Position numbers and translations under genes: made by a program. Below the pieces are notes generated by a model that searched no databases, had not been told where the DNA came from, and saw only the letters and a list, made by a program, of their open reading frames with translations. Positions 1 through 9,283 of a stretch of 64,000 bases of DNA are shown one piece after another. Origin of the DNA: JAEUKA01 sp044228505 (GTDB lineage: Bacteria > Myxococcota_A > Polyangia > Palsa-1104 > JAEUJZ01); assembly GCA_044228505.1 (NCBI GenBank), contig JBGAUT010000003.1, positions 186,001-250,000 on the forward strand, in the 5' to 3' direction. Numbering within the stretch: the stretch's first letter is position 1; the number at the start of each line of letters is the position of its first letter.

Positions 1-935
1 GACGTCGACCTGCGCTGTACGCGGTCAGCAACGCGAGCGGCGGTTATCATCCAGAGCGCGCCCCGGCCGTACTGGTTCATGGGCTAAGTGGGCATCCTTC
101 CGATCTAGCGGATCTAGCAGATCGCCTCACTCAATCGGGATTCCAAGTGTATCTGTTGTTCTTCGATGACATGGGTCGTCGGGTTCGTGAAAATGGAGCG
201 GGTCTAGCCGATGCCTTGTTTGAGCTGTCCACTCATCTGGGAGCGGCGCGTGACTTCAAGCTGATCGCGCACAGTGCGGGAGGTCTGCTGGCTCGTCATG
301 CGCTCAATCTGCTGGCAGATGGTGGGAAGCTATCGAGACTAGGAACGGTCGACTTTTATGCGATCGATACTCCGTGGCACGGCTACTTCGGGCCGTCGGA
401 TCGCACGCTGCTGGGTCGGCTACGGATGGGAATCGCACGCCCCTTCTTACCCGATGGGATCGAGGATATGCGGGCAGAGTCGCAGCTGTTTGTCGGTGAT
501 CCGCAGAGTCCGAGTGCGGCACTGCGTGCGGGACTTCTGCGCTATCAGCTTCCGTCGACAGTTCACGTTCACCTCTACTTTGCCCAAGAGGGTGATGAAG
601 TGCATGACTACACCGAAGGACTGCTGTCCCAACTCACCGAACGGGTGACTGCGTATTATGCGTCTCATGCCTCGATGCGCGGCAGCCCGCAGCTCCAGAA
701 TTTTTGGCTGGCCTTGATAAGCTCGCACTCCTATTTCGCGTTTCAAGACGAGCTGCGTGGCCTTGCGGATCTCGGCCGCTTGAGTCCATCAGCGGTTCGC
801 AGCGCGCTGCTGCGCTACTATCCCCGTCTCCCTGGTGATCATTCCGGAATCCTCCGTGAGCAGCCAGACTCCAAGCAGCCGACCCTGCTCACCTCCCTAC
901 TCCCGATGCTGGCAAGCAATCTCTCGGTACGATAG
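1..935 (+). CDS. Alpha/beta hydrolase (lipase-like), 5' end outside window
   Basis: The reading frame is open from base 3 of the window, so the gene starts upstream and only its C-terminal roughly 310 codons are seen. Upstream of the first possible internal start (GTG at 147) the frame encodes PAVLVHGLSGHP, which fits the strand-3 HG oxyanion region of alpha/beta hydrolases. The nucleophile elbow AHSAGG follows about 65 residues later and supplies the catalytic serine. A late SSHSYF histidine is a candidate for the catalytic His. This is typical of lipases/esterases that act on acyl esters. Substrate and cellular location cannot be read because the N-terminus is missing. The gene ends just before a POT transporter remnant on the other strand. 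Confidence 0.75.
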   Translation, partial: RRPALYAVSNASGGYHPERAPAVLVHGLSGHPSDLADLADRLTQSGFQVYLLFFDDMGRRVRENGAGLADALFELSTHLGAARDFKLIAHSAGGLLARHALNLLADGGKLSRLGTVDFYAIDTPWHGYFGPSDRTLLGRLRMGIARPFLPDGIEDMRAESQLFVGDPQSPSAALRAGLLRYQLPSTVHVHLYFAQEGDEVHDYTEGLLSQLTERVTAYYASHASMRGSPQLQNFWLALISSHSYFAFQDELRGLADLGRLSPSAVRSALLRYYPRLPGDHSGILREQPDSKQPTLLTSLLPMLASNLSVR

Positions 936-1114
936 CGTCCGGTATCCTCCGCCTCATGTGTCCCGTTCCATCTGAGACTGTGAAGCGCGGGCTACGCGCC
1001 AGGCAGACGAGATGGCCAGCTACTTTCGCCACCATCTATTCGATAGAAGGCCATTCAGAGTCGACTCGGGAATCGGTTCGAGGTTGCGGAGTCCGGTTAC
1101 TGTCTCGTGTCTCA

Positions 1115-1654
1115 TCAACGGAGATAGAGGTTCACCGCGACACCGATTAGCGGTAGCACCGCCAACCCCAGGAAGAACACGCTGTGCGGCACTCTGTCCC
1201 ACAATCCACCGATTCGACCAGCGACCCAGAATCCAATCGCTGTCGCGGCATACCACGCACCGATCCATCGTCTTCCGCTCTGTGGTGGGGCGAGGCGAAG
1301 GACGAAGGACGGACCGAGTGCACCAACCAGCAGCTCGGCGACCGAGAGCATCAGCAGACAGCCGAGTAGCCATCCGATGCTGACTAGTTTCACGCTTCCT
1401 GATCGCTTCGCGGCGATGATCATCGGGAATTAGGCCAGACCCGTTACCGCCATTCCTCCCGCAATTTTAGTGGACATGCGGCCGAGTCCAAGATCGGCTC
1501 GCAGACGAAGGAGTAGGTGAGAAAGCAGCGGCGACACAGCAAACACCAGTCCAGAGTGCAGCGATGCGATGTACGGAACCGGCAATTCGCAGGTTAGGAA
1601 TCGGGGATCGGTGTGATCGCGTGCCCAGAGCAGCAGAGTCGTACTCGCCTGCAT
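1115..1654 (-). pseudogene. POT/PTR2-family peptide transporter, C-terminal remnant with in-frame stop
   Basis: Two minus-strand open segments (1654-1430 and 1423-1115) lie in the same frame, separated by a single TAA at 1432-1430 and two codons. The first reads WARDHTDPRFLTCELPVPY, like the region before the last helices of proton-dependent oligopeptide transporters. The second contains LGPSFVLRLAPPQ followed by a GAWYAATAIGFWVAG helix and RIGGLWD, a close match to the POT C-terminal helices. Everything N-terminal (about 300 residues in the family) is missing, and another in-frame stop lies at 1726-1724. The gene is therefore a decayed remnant. A sequencing error could explain the TAA but not the missing N-terminus. 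Confidence 0.65.
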
Positions 1655-2321
1655 AGCAGCGGCAGGCGTTCTCTGCTCAGCGGCACGTAGGAGTGAACTG
1701 TGCGAAAGGAGTCCTGGCGTGGGCTAAGCTCTGAGGCGAGTCAAGACACTCAGCGGTGAGCACCTCGTCGAGCGTTCGATCGATGAAGCTCAGTCCTTAG
1801 CGCCGAAGCATCGACCAGTCGAAAGCTCAAATGAGTCAGGAAGGTGTGTTCTCAAACGGTTCCATCAGTCCTTATGGGCATCTGATGACAGTGCTGTCAG
1901 AACGAGTGACAGAGCAAGAATGAAACAGGCGATTCCTCCTACCCACCAAGCGAGAGCATGAGGGCTGCCGATACCGAGCCTGATGAGTACCGCGCCTCCA
2001 ATGCAGCACGCAGCACCGAGCATCATTTTCTGTCGACGATCCATTTACCAGAGTATACATGCGAAGCTCTAACCGACTATGCACTTCTTGAGTAGCCATT
2101 GCGCAACCTTGAGTCCCTCGAAACCACTGCCCGTTTCTGCCCTGCTAGGACATCTGGGTTGAAGACACCGTGTGGGAGCCAGATGACTCTGGATCGTCGC
2201 ACCTGCTCCATCCCTTCCGCAGTAGTCATCCTGGCTGAACGACAGATGGGTGGCTTGGCCTTGTGCTCTGCCACCGAGCAGAGACACCACCCGCATCCGG
2301 AACGACTCCCCATCCTGCGGC
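1655..2321. other. Mostly non-coding stretch with one small gene
   Basis: Between the transporter remnant and the 3' end of the kinase gene only the 59-codon membrane ORF at 1865-2044 looks coding. The other short frames here are rich in Arg/Ser/Pro, lack plausible ribosome binding sites and match nothing I recognise. The stretch probably represents decayed sequence. Confidence 0.4.
1865..2044 (-). CDS. Small predicted two-helix membrane protein (59 aa)
   Basis: A 59-codon ORF starts at ATG 2044 and ends with TGA at 1865-1867. The translation opens with a basic N-terminus (MDRRQK). A hydrophobic Gly/Ala/Cys-rich helix (about residues 7-25), a short loop with GSPHA, and a second hydrophobic helix (about 30-52) follow, and it ends SSDAHKD. 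The length, the charge pattern and the two clean hydrophobic segments suggest a real small inner-membrane protein. No strong Shine-Dalgarno is visible; a TATACT box lies just upstream of the start, which could suggest a near-leaderless transcript. I do not recognise the family. Confidence 0.4.
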   Translation of the reverse strand: MDRRQKMMLGAACCIGGAVLIRLGIGSPHALAWWVGGIACFILALSLVLTALSSDAHKD

Positions 2322-5300
2322 TTACGCCTCGTTTGGTTCGGGACAGACCTGGGCAGCCAGCGCAAGTAGTTCGGCATTTTCGCTCAGCTTGTACAGGAAG
2401 TCGTTGCGAATCTCTGGACTACTGAGCATTCGGGCTTTGTCTTGAAGTCGCTGACGACCTTGAGCCAGGATCTCGGCAGCTACCTCGTTCCGTCCACGTA
2501 GGAGCTGTATCTTGGCATAGCTGATTTGCACCAGGGCTTCGTCCGTTCCGGCGCGGCCGAGTCTGGTCAGGATGGCCATGCTCTCTGTAGATGCGGTTTC
2601 TGCGACGTCGAGATCCCCTTGTGCGAGCGCGATCTGGGCTTGCAGCGAAAGTGCTCGAAGTCGAAAGCGGGGAATCAGTGACAGACTCTTGGCCGCTTCT
2701 GTTGCGGCCCGTTGGGCCAAGTCCAACTCTCCGCGGGTGAGCTGGATTCGGGCTAGGTTTATTCGACAGACTCCTTCCTGTCGAGCATCGCCAGCTTGGA
2801 TCAGCTCCTGCAGCGCGGCTTGGCACAACGGGAGAGCCTCCTCGGCACGTCCTTGACGCCACAGCGCGATCGACAGCGCAGAGCGTGCCACGCCGAGCAA
2901 GCGCAGCAGACCAAGCGACTCTCCCAACGGCACAATTCTTCGCAGCAATTGCTCCATCTGCGAAAAGTCAGCGATATCGGAACAGAATAGGGCGGCGTCC
3001 AGTCTCTGTGAACAGGCTCCTCGGACGTCTCCAACCTGATCCAACAGCTCAGCAGACTGTACGTACAGGTCGCGACTAAGATCATGCTTCCATTCCACCG
3101 CAGCTCGATTGGCGCGCATGGCCAATACCTGAGCCATCATCGTAGGTGGGTGTGGAGCAGGATAGTGAGCCACGATCTCTTCGATCTTGTGCAGCAGCGG
3201 GATCGCTCCATCGTACTGACCGGCAATGAAGAGCTGCATGCTAAGCCTTACCGAACTTGCCACAAGCAGCGGAACAGTGAGAGCTGGTTTGCCGACCTCT
3301 TCAGCCAGCAGTGCAAACATCTGCTTGGACAGGGCCATCAGTCGGTCATGACGCAGAAGTCGTGCCGCCCCAATCGAGATCGCATCAAGCGCACGATACC
3401 AATCGGGAGTACCTGAAGGGACCAGTTGCATCGCTTCTTCGGAACGTTCAATTGCCGGTTGATAGGCCGCGAGCCACAGATGAGCTTCGGCTTGCATGGC
3501 CCGCAGCGCCCCGAGCGCAAGTCCCTCTGCTCCGAGCTGGACGGCACGTTCGATGTGGCGAAGCGCAGCATGGAAATCGTTACCAGCCAGATCTTCGCTC
3601 ACCACTTGGCGATAGAAGTGAATCGCTTGGTCCTTCGCTCCGCCGCTGGCAAAGTGTTCTGCGAGAACCATGGCGTCGCTTTCTCCAGCGGTGACCAGAT
3701 ACTCGGCTGCCAGTCGGTGGCCAAGCACGCGATCCTCACCCGTCAGCATCGAGTACGCAGACTCCTGAATCAGTGCATGACCGAACTGGTACTCCTCTTC
3801 TCGCTGGAAGCGCGACGGCTGTCGTTGGTTGATAAGCTCTTTGTCCTGAAGCGTTCGAAGGGCACGCGCCAATGATTCCTCTTCGGCACGGCGAGGTTGA
3901 CTTTGCGAGAGACCATGGGTCTCTGTTAACCCAAGAAGACTGACCAATCCTCCGCGAAAGAACACCCGCCCAAAAATACTGGCTGCGCGAAGTACTCGCC
4001 GTGAAATGGTGTCAAGTCGCAGTAGACGCGATTGAACCATGGACAGGACACTCTCTGGTAGTTCGGAGAGCTGACCTTCCGAGGTGGCACGAACCAGCTC
4101 TTCCAGAAAAAAGGGATTTCCAGCTGCTCGATCGATTAGTTCCGCGAGCTGCTCCGGAGGGAGCTTGGTCGGGAGTAGGCTGCGGATGATCTTTTCGCTG
4201 GCTCGCTTGGGCAGCAGTCGTAGTGGCATCCGCACTACGCCCCGCGATTCCCACAACTTGGGGAACTGATCATGAATGTGCGGACGCGCCAGTGCGAGTA
4301 CCATGAGTGGTAGATCCTGCGCACTGCGCATGGCCGCCTCAAAGAGCTGCACGGTCGGATAGTCTCCCCAGTGCAAATCCTCTAGAACAAACAGCAGAGG
4401 GTGTCGAGCACAGGCTTGCGTTAGCAGATCGCAGAACGCGAGACGAATTTGATCGCCCATCAGCAAGGGATTGTCGCGGGCTGCCAAGAGGGAGGGCGAT
4501 ACAGAGTCCGAGTACTCGACGCCAATGAGCTCACCAATACACTCTCCGATTCGCGTGCGATCCTGCTCGGTGGTTTGGGTTCCTAACCAAGTCCGAAGTT
4601 GTTCTCGCTGGACTGCCATTGGCACATCATCACAGATGGCGGCAGCCCGACGAATCGCTTGCGCTACCATCGCAAACGGAGATCCGGCGCTGCTGGGATC
4701 TCCGCTGCCGATCCATACTTCCAGTTCTGGAACTTGCAACTTGGCCTGATGGTGAAACTCGTGCCACAAACGCGACTTTCCCATGCCTGCGTCTGCGGTG
4801 ATGATCATGGCAGACACCGCCGAGTTTTCAATGCATGACGACAGCGCGATGTGGAGCTGAGAAAGCTCGGTTTCTCTACCCGCAAACGGCGACACCTTGC
4901 CTAGCACTCGCAGCTCGGAACGATGGACCTCCTGCTTGAGTACAAGAAGTCCGTCTTCCTCCGCGAACTCGAATCGCGAAAACAGCATCCGGCGTAATGT
5001 CTCATCAACGAGAATCGGAGCTGCTTGGGAACCGGTCGGCTCGCCTACCTGCCTGGCTTCCCACTGCGCGAGCATCTCTGCCGCATGTTCGAGCGCCACC
5101 GCGTCCAGCCGACTATGAGAGAGATCACTCTGACCCAAACAAATCGCGATTGGTGCGGTGGCGTGTTGTTCACGCAAGCGCAGCGCACACAGTGCCGCCG
5201 ACTCTGCTTGCTCGGCAGCGCTTTCGGTTCCTTCAAGTAGGACCAGAGTGGAACCATCCGGTAGCGGCTCTAGCTTTGCAGCAAAAGACTCTGCCACTTG

Positions 5301-6308
5301 CACCATGGGCAACGTCAGCGTGCTGTTCTGCGCCGATGGGACCTGGGTCTGCTCTAGCTCCATCGGCTGCGGCTGTGGCCGCACTACGACCAATGATAGC
5401 CAGCGCATCTCTCGATGGGTCAACGCTGGGGGCGTGGTGACTACCAGCGGAGAAGCTGACTCTGCGGACAGCGAACAGTTGCGTAGTCGAGTGGCTGCTA
5501 GTGCGGCGTCGCCCAGCCGTAGCTCGGGATCTTTGACCAGAAGCGATTGCACCAAGTCACACAGCGGGATTGGCAGATCTGGTCGGAGCTGTCGCAGATC
5601 TGGAGCTGGCTCAAACAAGATCTTGCCAAGCACCCCCATCGGTTGATCGCTGTGAAAGGGAGTCTGTCCACAAAGACACTCAAACAGTACCGTACCAACA
5701 GAAAATAGGTCGGCACGTACATCCAAAGTGCGTAATCCGCGGATCTGCTCCGGAGACATATACTCCGGGGTTCCTAGGACCGCACCAGTACGGGTTCTGG
5801 CATTCCCACCTGCGAGTCGAGCGACCCCAAAATCGATCAACTTGACCGTTTCCGGTGCCCCTCCCATCAGAAACAGATTCGCCGGTTTTATGTCGCGATG
5901 AATTACTCCGGCCCGATGCGCATGGGCGAGAGCATCGAGCACTGCGGCAATCAGCGATACCGACTCATCGACCGATAGTGATTGCCGACGTAAGCGCTGC
6001 GCCAGATCCTCTCCTTCCAGCCACTCCATCGCTAGATAGGGAGTTCCGTTAGGTCCATAGCCATGACCGAAATAGCGCACGATGCCAGGATGCGACAACT
6101 TGGCCAGCACCACCGCTTCTCGTTCGAACCGAAGTCGACTCTGTTCATCGGAATCGGTCTCTAGCATGAGCTTGAGAGCACAGACTGTTCCGTCTCGTTC
6201 ATCTCGTGCCAAATAAACCGCGCCCATGCCACCGCCACCAACGGTTCGTACGATTCGGTAGCGGTCCGCAAACAGGTCGCCGGTCTCAAACCAAGGATGG
6301 ATTCCCAT
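2322..6308 (-). CDS. Ser/Thr protein kinase fused to cyclase-like, AAA/STAND ATPase and TPR regions (1328 aa)
   Basis: A Hanks-type kinase comes first (about residues 16-280): Gly loop VGGGGMGAVYLA, Lys46 in ALKLM, HRDIKPANL at 137-145, DFG at 159-161 and GTPEYMSPEQ. All catalytic residues are present, so it should phosphorylate Ser/Thr. Residues about 300-465 resemble a degenerate class III nucleotidyl cyclase fold (see findings). An ATPase module follows, with Walker A ADAGMGKS near 505-512 and Walker B LLFVLEDLHWGD, then a helical TPR-like region to the C-terminus. This kinase-ATPase-TPR layout is common in Myxococcota signalling proteins, which sense through protein-protein contacts. The ATG at 6308 is followed directly by a kinase N-lobe. 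The esterase gene upstream ends 10 bp before this start, suggesting co-transcription. No transmembrane helix is evident, so the protein is probably cytoplasmic. Confidence 0.85.
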   Translation of the reverse strand: MGIHPWFETGDLFADRYRIVRTVGGGGMGAVYLARDERDGTVCALKLMLETDSDEQSRLRFEREAVVLAKLSHPGIVRYFGHGYGPNGTPYLAMEWLEGEDLAQRLRRQSLSVDESVSLIAAVLDALAHAHRAGVIHRDIKPANLFLMGGAPETVKLIDFGVARLAGGNARTRTGAVLGTPEYMSPEQIRGLRTLDVRADLFSVGTVLFECLCGQTPFHSDQPMGVLGKILFEPAPDLRQLRPDLPIPLCDLVQSLLVKDPELRLGDAALAATRLRNCSLSAESASPLVVTTPPALTHREMRWLSLVVVRPQPQPMELEQTQVPSAQNSTLTLPMVQVAESFAAKLEPLPDGSTLVLLEGTESAAEQAESAALCALRLREQHATAPIAICLGQSDLSHSRLDAVALEHAAEMLAQWEARQVGEPTGSQAAPILVDETLRRMLFSRFEFAEEDGLLVLKQEVHRSELRVLGKVSPFAGRETELSQLHIALSSCIENSAVSAMIITADAGMGKSRLWHEFHHQAKLQVPELEVWIGSGDPSSAGSPFAMVAQAIRRAAAICDDVPMAVQREQLRTWLGTQTTEQDRTRIGECIGELIGVEYSDSVSPSLLAARDNPLLMGDQIRLAFCDLLTQACARHPLLFVLEDLHWGDYPTVQLFEAAMRSAQDLPLMVLALARPHIHDQFPKLWESRGVVRMPLRLLPKRASEKIIRSLLPTKLPPEQLAELIDRAAGNPFFLEELVRATSEGQLSELPESVLSMVQSRLLRLDTISRRVLRAASIFGRVFFRGGLVSLLGLTETHGLSQSQPRRAEEESLARALRTLQDKELINQRQPSRFQREEEYQFGHALIQESAYSMLTGEDRVLGHRLAAEYLVTAGESDAMVLAEHFASGGAKDQAIHFYRQVVSEDLAGNDFHAALRHIERAVQLGAEGLALGALRAMQAEAHLWLAAYQPAIERSEEAMQLVPSGTPDWYRALDAISIGAARLLRHDRLMALSKQMFALLAEEVGKPALTVPLLVASSVRLSMQLFIAGQYDGAIPLLHKIEEIVAHYPAPHPPTMMAQVLAMRANRAAVEWKHDLSRDLYVQSAELLDQVGDVRGACSQRLDAALFCSDIADFSQMEQLLRRIVPLGESLGLLRLLGVARSALSIALWRQGRAEEALPLCQAALQELIQAGDARQEGVCRINLARIQLTRGELDLAQRAATEAAKSLSLIPRFRLRALSLQAQIALAQGDLDVAETASTESMAILTRLGRAGTDEALVQISYAKIQLLRGRNEVAAEILAQGRQRLQDKARMLSSPEIRNDFLYKLSENAELLALAAQVCPEPNEA

Positions 6309-6317
6309 GGTACTGGA

Positions 6318-7298
6318 TTAGGTCGCTGAGGGTGTGGATTTTACCGACTTGGACACAGATGGACCCACCGTAGTACGCAGCCAATTGGCCATCTCATCGA
6401 TGGCGCAGCGTGTGATGGGGGCAATGCCGGTAAGCTGGACAAATCCATGAATCATTCCGCCAAATCGACGAAGCGTTACCGGCACTGCGGCCTCATGCAG
6501 CAGGTAGGCATACTCTTCACCTTCGTCGCACAGCGGATCATATTCTGCGGTAAGTACATAGGCCGAAGGGAGCCCTGATAGGTCTTCAACCAAGCGGGGG
6601 GATGCCTCGGGTCTGTCGGCATCGTTGGCATCGCGTAGATAGTGAGCAGCAAACCATCGCATCGTATTTCTGGTGAGCAGGTACCCTTCCGCGAAGCGTT
6701 CTCTCGACGATGTTTCGATTCCGTGGCCGGTTGCGGGATAGATCAGAAGCTGGGCCATCGGTTGCCCACCCCCGCTGTCGCGTGCACGGACACACACCAC
6801 CGCCGCCAGGTTCCCTCCGGCACTGTCTCCGCCCACCGCGATCCGGGCCGGATCGACTCCGAGTCTCGCAGCATTGGAAGCGACGTAACGGAATCCCGCT
6901 TCACAGTCGATGACAGACGCAGGGAACTTGTGCTCTGGAGCCAGACGATAGCCTACAGAAATCACGATGCAAGCGGAGGCATTGGCGAGTGCCCGACACA
7001 GTCTATCGTGAGAGGTGATGCTACCGATTACCCAACCGCCACCGTGAAAGTAGACCAGCGCGGGTTGTAGACGCGCTTGATCGAGTGACGCAGGGTAGTA
7101 GAGGCGAAGCGGAAGCTCTCCTTGCGGCCCAGCTACTGTTAGATCCCGCACCTCAGCGACGGGTTCTGCGGGACTTTCTAGCATCCCGATCATGTCCATT
7201 CGGGCGCGTGCCTCTGCTGGTGTGGACTGCTCATAGGGCGGCAGATTTGCAGCGCGGAGCATGTCAAGGAAGCCTTGGATTTGAGGGTGCAGTGGCAT
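6318..7298 (-). CDS. HSL-family alpha/beta hydrolase (carboxylesterase)
   Basis: The hormone-sensitive-lipase family signature is complete: the oxyanion motif YFHGGGW, the nucleophile elbow GGDSAGG, the YDPLCDEG Asp segment and a C-terminal GMIHGF histidine. YRLAPEHKFPA, characteristic of this family, is also present. These proteins hydrolyse short to medium acyl esters in the cytoplasm. The chosen start is the ATG at 7298 (MPLHPQIQGF), where the usual cap helix begins; an in-frame ATG 33 bp upstream would add MCVWRSIHTHK, which is not typical. Neither start has a strong Shine-Dalgarno. It lies 10 bp upstream of the kinase gene and 38 bp downstream of the 601-residue gene, consistent with a three-gene minus-strand unit. 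Confidence 0.85.
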   Translation of the reverse strand: MPLHPQIQGFLDMLRAANLPPYEQSTPAEARARMDMIGMLESPAEPVAEVRDLTVAGPQGELPLRLYYPASLDQARLQPALVYFHGGGWVIGSITSHDRLCRALANASACIVISVGYRLAPEHKFPASVIDCEAGFRYVASNAARLGVDPARIAVGGDSAGGNLAAVVCVRARDSGGGQPMAQLLIYPATGHGIETSSRERFAEGYLLTRNTMRWFAAHYLRDANDADRPEASPRLVEDLSGLPSAYVLTAEYDPLCDEGEEYAYLLHEAAVPVTLRRFGGMIHGFVQLTGIAPITRCAIDEMANWLRTTVGPSVSKSVKSTPSAT

Positions 7299-7336
7299 CT
7301 TATGAGTGTGGATCGAGCGCCATACACACACAAGCG

Positions 7337-9142
7337 TTAGCTCGTGCTGGCTAGGCGGGACAGCTCGCTGCGCAGGATTCGGGACAGGATGGCGATTGCA
7401 CAGCCATAGGTACTTTCCACGCCGAAGTAGCTCAGGCTTTTGGACAGGAGGCTCTGTCTGCGCGAGTAGGGCGTATCTGACGCGTAGTGCAAAAGACCTA
7501 CCTCAAACGGAGTGGAGTTTGACAGATGCACGATCTCGTTTTGCGGATTGCGACTCGGGTTGACCATCTCATAGATCGCGGACAGATACGGACCTGCTTC
7601 CATTTCCAGTACGGTGTAGCCCTCGTGATAGAAGCCGCCCATGTAGGCGCGATTTTGCAAAAAGGCACTGCGCACTGTGAGCGCCTTCTGATTGTCGAGC
7701 ACCGTGCCGCCATCCAGATACGGCTGTACATCGCTACTGGCAAAGCAGTTTCGAAACAGATACGTGTTGCGGGAGTGCTCATCATGAACAACAGAAGAGA
7801 TCAGTACATCACCGACCCGTCCGTTGAGAGTGGCCGCTTTCCCCATCACGTAGATTCCACGTACCTCACCGACTCCCTGGGCGAGCCGAGACAGCAGATG
7901 ATACGCCGCCATTCCCAGTGGATAGTCAATGTTCATGATCACCGCATCGCTCTTGTGCAGCAGTGAGAGAGCGCTTCGCAGCTCCGGTGTGAGCAGACGC
8001 GGATCGATTCGGTTCTGCTTTAGCGCACCGACCCGAATTAGCTGCGCACTGACGTCGATTCGGCCCGGACTTTCCACGGACTGAATACCACTTTCGAGAT
8101 CAAACTGCCGGACGGCTTCCCGGTGCGGTGCGCCAAATGGATCATGCAGAAACGACCGCAGCAGATAGTACAGCAGGTTGTCTGCTTTGGCTTCATTGCC
8201 GCACTGGATCGCGTCCTGTAGGGACTCTGCCAGGTGTTCAGGATTCCGCTCTTGCGCGAATCGGACAAGTTGTTGACGATGCAGCCGAGCATACCCACCG
8301 AGGAGATTGACCACGGAGTGGGAGTTCGATGAAACGAAGTAGACCGGTGGACGACGCGGCGGCGTGGTTCTCAGATACTGCGGTTCAATGCCACTCCACC
8401 AGCGCTGCGCGGCCCTTTGGTACTGTGAATAGGAACCCACCAGTAGCCGGACCCGCAGATCCAGTTCGCGGTGCGACACCTCACATAAGCCGTCGAACAG
8501 AGACTCACCTAGAGCCGCCCGCAGCGTCTTGATACCACCAGCATCCAGCGACAGCACCGTAGCCAGTTCCTCCAGATCGAGTTCACTGGACTGACCGTGT
8601 CCTTGCGCAGCACCTTCCACTGGTTTTCCCGTCACCCCGTTCCGGACGTCTCCTACCAAGTGTGCCGAGGCTGCAAGTCGTCTTCCAAGCTCGCTTCGAG
8701 ACAGCAAGTGATGCAGCTTGTTCCATTCAATCTGAAACGCCGTCAAGATCGGAACCAGATCATCGATGTCACTGATGCTGGTGACAAAGGCCGCCAGGGT
8801 TTCTCCGCCGTCCCATCGTAGCGGTCGTCGTCGCCCACGGGTGGTAACAGACTGCCAATCTCGGACTTGCAGACCCGCTGCTTCAAAGTGTTCGTGGGAT
8901 TGTCCCAAGACGACTCGCTGAACCGTAAGGATGCATGCCGGCAGTCGTCCCGAACTATACGCAAACGCCGCTACATCGGGGGCTGGGTCACGGCTCCCTT
9001 CATGCAAGCTGGAGTTGCTATAGATGTGAGCTTCTTCGAAGGCGCGTACCCGGACTTCCCCGGAACTACGCAGCAGCGAGTAGTAGGTTCGGATGTACAG
9101 GTCCAGCTCTTCGCTGGTGGTGCGAGGGGGATGCCGATCCAC
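7337..9142 (-). CDS. Uncharacterised 601-aa protein, C-terminal half nucleoside-phosphorylase-like
   Basis: The start is a GTG at 9142 preceded six bases earlier by GGAGG, a strong ribosome binding site. No signal peptide or membrane helix is seen. The N-terminal half is helical with many Leu/Arg pairs (for example KADNLLYYLLR). The C-terminal half has a strand-loop pattern: DAVIMNIDYPLGMAAYHLL, then IYVMGKAATLNGRVGDVLI, then a HEGYTVLEMEAGPYLS motif. The last resembles the MEA/MExx substrate-binding segment of purine nucleoside phosphorylase/MTA nucleosidase folds, and the middle one a phosphate-loop-like Gly-rich strand. I infer a possible NP-I-type fold. Family and substrate are unknown to me, and the resemblance is by eye only. 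Confidence 0.55.
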   Translation of the reverse strand: MDRHPPRTTSEELDLYIRTYYSLLRSSGEVRVRAFEEAHIYSNSSLHEGSRDPAPDVAAFAYSSGRLPACILTVQRVVLGQSHEHFEAAGLQVRDWQSVTTRGRRRPLRWDGGETLAAFVTSISDIDDLVPILTAFQIEWNKLHHLLSRSELGRRLAASAHLVGDVRNGVTGKPVEGAAQGHGQSSELDLEELATVLSLDAGGIKTLRAALGESLFDGLCEVSHRELDLRVRLLVGSYSQYQRAAQRWWSGIEPQYLRTTPPRRPPVYFVSSNSHSVVNLLGGYARLHRQQLVRFAQERNPEHLAESLQDAIQCGNEAKADNLLYYLLRSFLHDPFGAPHREAVRQFDLESGIQSVESPGRIDVSAQLIRVGALKQNRIDPRLLTPELRSALSLLHKSDAVIMNIDYPLGMAAYHLLSRLAQGVGEVRGIYVMGKAATLNGRVGDVLISSVVHDEHSRNTYLFRNCFASSDVQPYLDGGTVLDNQKALTVRSAFLQNRAYMGGFYHEGYTVLEMEAGPYLSAIYEMVNPSRNPQNEIVHLSNSTPFEVGLLHYASDTPYSRRQSLLSKSLSYFGVESTYGCAIAILSRILRSELSRLASTS

Positions 9143-9217
9143 GGAGTGCCTCCGGTGTAGAAGTAATGATCAGGAGTTTTGTCTGAGTACTTGTTTGGGA
9201 GCAACGCTCAATTGGCA

Positions 9218-9260
9218 GTAGACTCCCGCGAGTGTGCTGCCCGTAGACTCTCATGAGTCT
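9218..9260. promoter_or_regulatory. Dyad and direct repeat upstream of doxX-like gene
   Basis: AGACTC-TCAT-GAGTCT (9245-9260) is a perfect 6-bp inverted repeat ending 23 bp before the ATG at 9284. The octamer GTAGACTC occurs twice, at about 9218 and 9243, 25 bp apart. The position in the divergent intergenic region suggests an operator, but no regulator is known. Confidence 0.25.
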
Positions 9261-9283
9261 GCCCATTCCCAAGAGGAAACTCG

